Source: Candidatus Pelagibacterales bacterium (lineage in GTDB: Bacteria; Pseudomonadota; Alphaproteobacteria; Pelagibacterales; AG-422-B15). Taken from it: 7,950 nt of DNA. The position numbers were made by a program, and so were the translations under genes. Below the pieces are notes generated by a model, which ran no database searches, had not been told where the DNA came from, and saw only the letters and a program-made list of their open reading frames with translations. The stretch is taken from contig JADHQX010000053.1 of NCBI GenBank assembly GCA_016777745.1, forward strand, positions 1-7,950, given 5' to 3'. How positions within the stretch are numbered: the first letter of the stretch is position 1; each line of letters starts with the position of its first letter. Below, one piece after another: positions 1-7,950 of this stretch.

Positions 1-435
1 GATAAATTGGTAATCGACATTGCTGGTGAAGCATCGATTTTAATGTGCATTCAGGAAATGTCGACTGCAATACAGCACCAACTACCAGTTAAGATTTTTA
101 TAATCAATAATCAGTATATGGGTATGGTTCGTCAGTGGCAGGAACTGTTACATGATAAGAGGTATTCACACAGTTATACGGATGCTCTTCCTGATTTTGT
201 AAAATTAGCAGAAGCTTATGGTGCAAAAGGAATAAGAGTAGAGAGTCCTGCGGAACTTGATAAAGGTATACAAGAAATGATTGACTATAATGGTCCAGTT
301 ATATTTGATTGTGTTGTAGATCAAAATGAAAATGTTTATCCAATGATTCCATCGGGAAAAGCACATAACGAAATGTTGCTTGGTAAAGGAAACGAGGACA
401 GTGAAATATCTGATGAAGGAAAGGTTTTAGTATAA
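1..435 (+). CDS. ilvI: Acetolactate synthase large subunit, C-terminal part (5' end outside the window)
   Basis: Large catalytic subunit of acetolactate (acetohydroxyacid) synthase, which condenses two pyruvates, or pyruvate with 2-ketobutyrate, using thiamine diphosphate (ThDP), Mg2+ and FAD in the first common step of Val/Leu/Ile synthesis. The reading frame is open from base 1 (DKLVIDIAGEAS...), so the gene begins upstream; the TTG at position 7 is not a real start. What remains is about 144 residues of the C-terminal ThDP-binding domain. The ThDP/Mg motif is visible as G-E-A, about 25 residues, then N-N (IINNQYMGMVRQWQ), followed by SHSYTDALPDFVKLAEAYG and the tail VYPMIPSGKAHNEMLLG, which I recognise as the alphaproteobacterial form. 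The usual Asp of the GDG/GDA motif is Glu here. The stop TAA (433-435) overlaps the ilvH start by one base, so the two subunits are translationally coupled. The symbol could equally be ilvB; the family call is secure. Confidence 0.95.
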   Translation, partial: DKLVIDIAGEASILMCIQEMSTAIQHQLPVKIFIINNQYMGMVRQWQELLHDKRYSHSYTDALPDFVKLAEAYGAKGIRVESPAELDKGIQEMIDYNGPVIFDCVVDQNENVYPMIPSGKAHNEMLLGKGNEDSEISDEGKVLV

Positions 436-932
436 TGGAAAGTAAACATACTGTTTCTGTATTAGTTGATAATGAGCCTGGTGTTTTAGCAAGAGTAATA
501 GGTCTTATTTCAGGAAGAGGCTACAATATTGATAGTTTATCAGTTGCAGAGGTAGATATGGAATCGCATGTTTCAAGAATTACATTCGTTACGCTGGGAA
601 ATGAAATTACAATTAATAAAATGATAGCTCAGTTACAAAAACTAATACCTGTAAAAAAAGCAATAAACATCACATTAGATAAACAAGGTATTGAAAGAGA
701 GATGGCTTTAGTGAAAGTTGTTGCTACTGGTGAAAAAAGAGTTGAATCTCTGAGATTATCAGATGCATTTCGTGCGAAAGTTATTGACACAACCCATGAT
801 TCATTTGTATTTGAACTAAATGGATCGCCTGTAAAAATTGATGCATTTATTGACTTAATGACTCCATTAGGATTATCTGAAGTTTCAAGAACAGGTGTTG
901 TTGCAATTGCTCGTGGTAGCGAGAAACTATAA
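435..932 (+). CDS. ilvH: Acetolactate synthase small (regulatory) subunit
   Basis: Regulatory subunit that activates the large subunit and confers feedback inhibition by valine. The 165-residue length is normal for IlvH. An N-terminal ACT domain spans roughly residues 4-78, with the effector-binding loop DNEPGVLARV (12-21) and the SGRGYNIDSL segment (26-35) typical of the family. The C-terminal small-subunit domain begins near EREMALVKV (87-95) and runs to about residue 158. The ATG at 435 is chosen because it gives the canonical short N-terminus and has a purine-rich Shine-Dalgarno (GAAGGAAAGG, about 414-423) inside the end of the preceding gene. The ATG shares one base with that gene's TAA stop. 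The gene is followed 15 bases later by ilvC, so ilvI-ilvH-ilvC is one operon. The gene looks intact. Confidence 0.97.
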   Translation: MESKHTVSVLVDNEPGVLARVIGLISGRGYNIDSLSVAEVDMESHVSRITFVTLGNEITINKMIAQLQKLIPVKKAINITLDKQGIEREMALVKVVATGEKRVESLRLSDAFRAKVIDTTHDSFVFELNGSPVKIDAFIDLMTPLGLSEVSRTGVVAIARGSEKL

Positions 933-1967
<1,035 letters not shown>

Positions 1968-1993
1968 TCTTTTAATCTTTCTTTTTCATATTT

Positions 1994-2027
1994 GGGGTAT
2001 TTACTAAATTTTTGTAGTAAATACTCT
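1994..2027. repeat. Inverted repeat / stem-loop downstream of ilvC
   Basis: GTATTTACTA (1997-2006) and TAGTAAATAC (2015-2024) are perfect 10-bp complementary arms around an 8-base A/T-rich loop. With one G-C and two G-U pairs the stem extends to 1994-2006 with 2015-2027. It begins 27 bases after the ilvC stop. No U-run follows, so it is not a convincing intrinsic terminator. It could be an mRNA 3'-end stabiliser, a Rho-assisted 3' end, or, given its place just upstream of a possible promoter, an operator for a dimeric regulator. Confidence 0.5.
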
Positions 2028-2037
2028 CAGTAAGTTA

Positions 2038-2066
2038 TTGATAAATATCTAAAATAACTTTAAAAC
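2038..2066 (+). promoter_or_regulatory. Possible sigma70-type promoter for the leuA leader
   Basis: TTGATA (2038-2043) matches the -35 consensus at 5 of 6 positions. After 17 bases comes TAAAAC (2061-2066), a 4 of 6 match to -10. An alternative -10, TAAAAT (2050-2055), is a 5 of 6 match but has no good -35. Either choice would start transcription within about 15 bases of the leader ATG at 2074. In DNA this AT-rich such matches occur by chance, so this is a candidate only. It is the only place between ilvC and mrdA with room for a promoter outside coding sequence. Confidence 0.3.
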
Positions 2067-2073
2067 ATTGTTT

Positions 2074-2190
2074 ATGAGCAATAACAATTTTTTCTTAACT
2101 GAAGCAAACGTTGCGTATGACGTTTTTGCGTCTACTGCTCTTTTATCTCTATCTTTATTTGAGCTGCTTAGCAGCCCCTGGGTGAAATAA
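2074..2190 (+). CDS. Putative leucine-rich leader peptide upstream of leuA (38 aa)
   Basis: A 38-codon ORF (ATG 2074, TAA 2188-2190) lies in the gap before leuA. The peptide starts MSNNNFFLTEANVAYDVF and ends with ALLSLSLFELL then SSPWVK. Residues 23-32 hold six leucines in ten (codons CTT, TTA, CTA, TTA, CTG, CTT at 2140-2145, 2149-2151, 2155-2157 and 2164-2169). A cluster of codons for the pathway's end product, in a short ORF just upstream of the first committed leucine gene and ending inside RNA stem-loops, is the classic layout of a ribosome-sensing leader. Against this: there is no Shine-Dalgarno before the ATG, T-rich DNA yields Leu/Ser/Phe codons by chance, and the hairpin order is not textbook. 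If the upstream promoter is real, the mRNA would be nearly leaderless. I do not recognise the peptide as a known family. Confidence 0.45.
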   Translation: MSNNNFFLTEANVAYDVFASTALLSLSLFELLSSPWVK

Positions 2191-2206
2191 TTTTCTACTT
2201 CAGGGG
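2163..2206 (+). promoter_or_regulatory. Two abutting stem-loops in the leuA 5' leader (possible attenuator)
   Basis: Hairpin 1 is GCTGC (2163-2167), loop TTA, GCAGC (2171-2175). Hairpin 2 is CCCCTG (2175-2180) with CAGGGG (2201-2206). Its inner part can zip further, with GG-T-GAAA (2181-2187) against TTTC-T-ACT (2192-2199) after single-base bulges. The two share only C2175, so they could stack rather than exclude each other. Hairpin 1 covers the last two Leu codons of the leader ORF, and its stop codon sits in the loop of hairpin 2. Upstream, CTGCT (2135-2139) could pair with AGCAG (2170-2174) as an alternative to hairpin 1. The sequence after hairpin 2 is A/T-rich but has no clean U-run, so an intrinsic terminator is not evident. 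leuA starts 51 bases further on. Confidence 0.45.
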
Positions 2207-2256
2207 ATACTTAATTTAAACACAATTTAATTAAATATTATAAATAGGAATTTAGG

Positions 2257-4879
<2,623 letters not shown>

Positions 4880-4884
4880 ATTAA

Positions 4885-5730
4885 GTGAGATCATTTGAAA
4901 ATAATTCATTTGGATTTATCAAAGATAATTATCTAAGAACTATTGTAATTACAATAGTTCTTGGGGCTATTTCACTATCATTAATCTACATTGATTCTTC
5001 AAAAAGAATTTACTCCGATGCTCGTTCAAATATTAGGGATTTAATATTAACAGTCTCATCTACAATAGCTTCACCCGCAATATTATTAAATGATGGCATC
5101 ACAACAATCATTGAGATTAATAGTCTTTACTCTGAACTAGACGAATACAAAAAACAACAAGCTTTAAGTAGCAATATTTTTCAAGAACTTTCAGTATTAA
5201 GACAACAAGTAGAAATATATGAAAGTGATCTAAATATCATCAAAGATGATGATCATGATAGTATTGGAGCAGAAATATTTACCGATTCATCAAATAGATA
5301 TTTTTCTTCAGTGCTTATTAAGGCTGGATCTAATGATAATCTAAAAGAAAATAATGCAATTGTTAGTTCAAAAGGCCTTCTTGGTAGAATTTCTGAAGTT
5401 GGAGAAGAAGTTTCAAGAGGCTTATTGTTGACAGACATTAGCAGTAGAGTTCCCGTGTCAGTATCTAGTAATGAAATTCAAGGCATACTCATTGGACAGA
5501 ATCTTAAAAAACCAAGAGTTTATTACTTGTTAAATATATCATCTTTAAATGAAGGAGATCTAGTCACAACTTCTGGAAAAGGTGGAATTTTTCCATCAAA
5601 TATTCCAATAGGCACCGTATCAAATAAAAATCAAAAAAATAAATATATTGAGATAGATTTATTTGAGCGCATTAATAATTTATCACATGTAAGAATTATT
5701 AATTACAAACTAGAGAAAGAAATTAAGTAG
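4885..5730 (+). CDS. mreC: Rod-shape-determining protein MreC
   Basis: Periplasmic scaffold of the elongasome, linking MreB/MreD to PBP2. At 281 residues it has the expected order: short cytoplasmic N-terminus, one transmembrane helix (about 19-36, TIVITIVLGAISLSLIYI), a coiled coil (about 75-118, with ELDEYKKQQ and VLRQQVEIYESDL), then the beta-rich MreC domain (about 128-275). Family landmarks are GLLGRISEVG (154-163) and GKGGIFPSNIPIGTV (231-245). The GTG at 4885 must be close to the true start: an in-frame TAA ends at 4884, directly before it, and no ATG occurs before the membrane helix. No Shine-Dalgarno is visible, so translation probably depends on coupling to mreB, whose stop lies 5 bases upstream. 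A short acidic stretch (DDDHDS, 121-126) lies between coil and beta domain. Confidence 0.93.
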   Translation: MRSFENNSFGFIKDNYLRTIVITIVLGAISLSLIYIDSSKRIYSDARSNIRDLILTVSSTIASPAILLNDGITTIIEINSLYSELDEYKKQQALSSNIFQELSVLRQQVEIYESDLNIIKDDDHDSIGAEIFTDSSNRYFSSVLIKAGSNDNLKENNAIVSSKGLLGRISEVGEEVSRGLLLTDISSRVPVSVSSNEIQGILIGQNLKKPRVYYLLNISSLNEGDLVTTSGKGGIFPSNIPIGTVSNKNQKNKYIEIDLFERINNLSHVRIINYKLEKEIK

Positions 5731-5736
5731 TACAAA

Positions 5737-6231
5737 GTGGACAATTTTCTTTTAGATAAATATTTTAAAGAATTTTTTTTTCATTTAACTATATTATTTT
5801 TAATTTCAATAAGTGCATTTTTAAAAATTAATAATTATTTTGACTTTCTTTTAGTTGCTAGCTTAATAATTTTTACTAGAAACAAATCAATACTATTTTC
5901 ATATTATCCACTAGCTTTATTTACTTGGGGAATTTATTCAGATGTATTGATTGGCTATCCATTTGGATATTCAGGAGTAATTTTTTTATTTTTTTTACTC
6001 TTGAAACAATTGTCAGAATTTTTTGGTGAATTGGAAAATATAAATATAAGATTTTATATCTATGCATTAGCTCTTATAACTTTATTATTATTAGAATATT
6101 TAACCATATACATATTCTTTAATGTAAATTTGTCATTATTAAATATTTTGATTAAATATTTTTTAATATTAATAATTTTTTATCCTGTGGTTAAATTTTT
6201 TATATCTATCGAGATTTATAATGAAAAATAA
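5737..6231 (+). CDS. mreD: Rod-shape-determining protein MreD
   Basis: Small inner-membrane protein of the elongasome. At 164 residues it is almost wholly hydrophobic, with about five or six membrane segments (roughly 12-30, 34-47, 51-66, 76-95, 104-128 and 133-158). The G-I-Y-S-D-V-L-I-G-Y-P-F-G-Y block (65-78) resembles the conserved Gly-Asp...Gly-x-Pro-x-Gly signature of MreD. The call also rests on the mreB-mreC-mreD-mrdA order. GTG at 5737 is the first possible start after the mreC TAG stop (5728-5730), which lies in the same frame; no Shine-Dalgarno is seen. This is the most AT-rich gene in the window, with T-runs of 9 (5773-5781), 7 and 8 bases coding for Phe. That is partly explained by its Phe/Leu/Ile-rich membrane composition. 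Its last 11 bases overlap mrdA. Confidence 0.88.
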   Translation: MDNFLLDKYFKEFFFHLTILFLISISAFLKINNYFDFLLVASLIIFTRNKSILFSYYPLALFTWGIYSDVLIGYPFGYSGVIFLFFLLLKQLSEFFGELENINIRFYIYALALITLLLLEYLTIYIFFNVNLSLLNILIKYFLILIIFYPVVKFFISIEIYNEK

Positions 6232-7950
6232 AAATATTTTTTCTTCTTTTGATAAAGCTAGTACAGAGAAGTTGATTAATAGACGTATGGCTCTTTTAAC
6301 AATTGCTCAAGCAGGTCTTTTTTCAGTTCTTGGAGCAAGGCTTGCTTATCTACAAATATACAAACACGATGACTATAGTTTTCTTTCAGATGACAATAGA
6401 ACTACACATAGATTATTAGCACCTCTTAGAGGAAATATAATTGATATATCAGGAAAAATACTTGCCACAAATACAGAAAATTACCAGGCATTAGTTGTTC
6501 TTGAAGAAACTGGTAATATTCATGAAGCCTTGATTGCTTTTAACACAATTTTACCAGAAAAAAAAATCAACATAAGAAAAATTTTAGAAACTGCAAAAAA
6601 ATCCTCAAAATTTAAACCCATAAAGCTAATAGAAGATTTAACTTGGGAAGAATTTTCTAAATTGAATGCAAATGCACATAGGCTTCAAGGGATATATCCA
6701 AGTGTTGGCTATAAAAGGTACTACCCAGGCAAGGAAGCTAATGCGCACCTCGTAGGCTATGTCTCAAGCTTAAGTGAAAATGAAACGTATAATAATCCAT
6801 TCTCTAAATTAGCTAATGCTAAATCAGGAAAAATTGGCGTTGAAAAATCAAATAATTTAAATTTAAGAGGACAAATAGGAAGTAAGAGGCTTGAGATTAA
6901 TGCTTTTGGTAGAGAGATAAGAGAGTTAAATAGAGTTGAGTCTAAACAAGGCCAAGATATTCAACTCACTATTGATAGTAGTTTGCAACAATTTTGCTAT
7001 GAGCAACTTGATGGATTAAGTGGTTCAATAACTGTAATTAATATTCATACAGGTGAATATTTGGCTCTTGCTTCAGCCCCAGCATTTGACCCTAACAAGT
7101 TTTATAGTGGCATATCACATGATGATTGGAATTTTCTTACAAGTAGTCTGTATAAACCCCTCATTAATAAAGCAATATCTAATCATTACCCTCCGGGCTC
7201 AACAATAAAACCACTAGTAGCTCTTGCTGCGTTAGAAAGTGGTTACGATCCTAATAAGAAAATTAATTGTGATGGTAGCTATGAAATAAAAGATACATCA
7301 ACTGAAAAAGGAATTAAGTCTTTTCACTGCTGGAAAAAGAAGGGGCATGGCTTAATGAATATGAAAGAAGCTATTCAAAGATCTTGTGATGTATATTTTT
7401 ACACTCTAGCAAGAGAAATAGGCATTAATAAAATAGCTGAAGTTTGTAAGCGCTTTGGTTTGGGAGAAAAAGTTTTTAATGATTTTGTTGAAGAGTTATC
7501 GGGAACAGTTCCTAACAAAGAGTGGAAAAAAAGAGAGCTTGGGTATAATTGGATGGTTGGCGAGACTTTAGTTGCAGGAATTGGACAGGGTTATTTCTTA
7601 GCGACACCAGCACAGCTATCTTTAGCTACAGCTCAATTAGTTAACGGTGGAAAAAAAATAACTCCTAAAATTATCTATAAGGCTAATGATTTAAAAAATA
7701 AAAGTACAAATGTAAAATACTTAGCAAAATCAACACACCTTGAATTTTTAAAAGAGTGCATGAATGTGGCAACTAACGAGCAGGGGGGAACTTCTTACCG
7801 ATCAAGACTTACTGGAAAATACCAATTTGCAGGTAAAACAGGAACTTCTCAAGTTAGAAGAATTTCTGAAAAAGAAAGGGAAGAAGGTATTATTAAGAAT
7901 AAAGACTTAGAGTGGAGTAAAAGAGACCATGGAATATTTATTGGGTATGG
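6221..7950 (+). CDS. mrdA: Penicillin-binding protein 2, D,D-transpeptidase of cell elongation (3' end outside the window)
   Basis: Class B penicillin-binding protein that crosslinks new peptidoglycan during elongation, working with RodA and activated by MreC. The frame is open from ATG 6221 to the window edge (576 codons so far; complete PBP2 proteins are a little over 600). A cytoplasmic N-terminus is followed by one membrane anchor (about 23-44). The pedestal domain contains LLAPLRGNIIDISG (about 66-79) and YPSVGYKRYYPGKEANAHLVGY. The transpeptidase domain shows all three catalytic motifs: S327-T-I-K330 (nucleophile Ser327), S388-C-D390, and K539-T-G541. Cys350, Cys370 and His376 (FHCWKKKGHG) lie in the region that holds a zinc site in some PBP2s, though this is tentative. 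The KTGTSQVRRIS and RDHGIFIGYG stretches look alphaproteobacterial. A weak GAGA (6211-6214) precedes the ATG, and the 11-base overlap with mreD suggests coupling. rodA would be the expected next gene. Confidence 0.96.
   Translation, partial: MKNKNIFSSFDKASTEKLINRRMALLTIAQAGLFSVLGARLAYLQIYKHDDYSFLSDDNRTTHRLLAPLRGNIIDISGKILATNTENYQALVVLEETGNIHEALIAFNTILPEKKINIRKILETAKKSSKFKPIKLIEDLTWEEFSKLNANAHRLQGIYPSVGYKRYYPGKEANAHLVGYVSSLSENETYNNPFSKLANAKSGKIGVEKSNNLNLRGQIGSKRLEINAFGREIRELNRVESKQGQDIQLTIDSSLQQFCYEQLDGLSGSITVINIHTGEYLALASAPAFDPNKFYSGISHDDWNFLTSSLYKPLINKAISNHYPPGSTIKPLVALAALESGYDPNKKINCDGSYEIKDTSTEKGIKSFHCWKKKGHGLMNMKEAIQRSCDVYFYTLAREIGINKIAEVCKRFGLGEKVFNDFVEELSGTVPNKEWKKRELGYNWMVGETLVAGIGQGYFLATPAQLSLATAQLVNGGKKITPKIIYKANDLKNKSTNVKYLAKSTHLEFLKECMNVATNEQGGTSYRSRLTGKYQFAGKTGTSQVRRISEKEREEGIIKNKDLEWSKRDHGIFIGY

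Noticed and set aside
7..435. A self-contained 142-residue protein starting at TTG 7.
   Set aside because: The frame is already open at base 1 and begins in the middle of the conserved ThDP domain; it is the tail of a larger gene cut by the window edge.
1994..2027. Intrinsic (Rho-independent) terminator for the ilv operon.
   Set aside because: The stem is A/T-rich and no U-run follows on either strand, so I list it only as an inverted repeat.
2104..2130. The stretch GCAAAC GTT GCG TAT... (A-N-V-A-Y...) resembles the beginning of a tmRNA tag reading frame.
   Set aside because: The frame does not end in the ALAA-type degradation tag, no acceptor stem or tRNA-like domain is visible nearby, and the ORF begins 30 bases earlier with its own ATG.
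1968..2256. A known riboswitch or other named RNA in the ilvC-leuA gap.
   Set aside because: I could not match a known riboswitch consensus by eye; only the leader ORF and the simple stem-loops are supportable.

Overview
The window is AT-rich and every gene lies on the + strand: the 3' end of a branched-chain amino acid gene cluster followed by a cell-elongation (rod-shape) cluster. Several protein signatures look alphaproteobacterial: the acetolactate synthase tail ending VYPMIPSGKAHNEMLLG, the AGxAS variant of its thiamine-diphosphate motif, and a PBP2 with FHCW and KTGTSQVRRIS stretches. With the strong A/T bias, short intergenic gaps and overlapping genes, this suggests a small-genome, probably marine alphaproteobacterium (SAR11-like or a similarly AT-rich lineage). 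That placement is recalled from general knowledge, not searched.

Positions 1-1967 hold the isoleucine/valine block: the C-terminal part of the acetolactate synthase large subunit (cut by the window edge), its ACT-domain small subunit IlvH (overlapping by one base), and ketol-acid reductoisomerase IlvC 15 bases later. They carry out the first two common steps of Val/Ile synthesis. IlvC's product leads to 2-ketoisovalerate, the substrate of LeuA.

Positions 1968-2256 are the only long intergenic gap (289 bases) and the most interesting part of the window. In order it holds a 10-13 bp inverted repeat, a weak sigma70-like promoter, a 38-codon ORF with six Leu codons in ten near its 3' end, and two abutting GC-rich hairpins that overlap the end of that ORF. 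It is followed by leuA. This layout suggests a leucine-responsive leader peptide, although the hairpin arrangement does not match a textbook attenuator.

Positions 2257-3810 encode LeuA (2-isopropylmalate synthase). Only 28 bases later, with no visible terminator, come mreB, mreC, mreD and mrdA (PBP2; cut by the right edge), packed with gaps of 5-6 bases or an overlap. MreB filaments, the MreC/MreD membrane partners and the PBP2 transpeptidase form the elongasome that builds the lateral cell wall. Because leuA and mreBCD-mrdA look co-transcribed, any leucine control in the leader could extend to the cell-shape genes. No tRNA, rRNA, mobile element or CRISPR array was seen.
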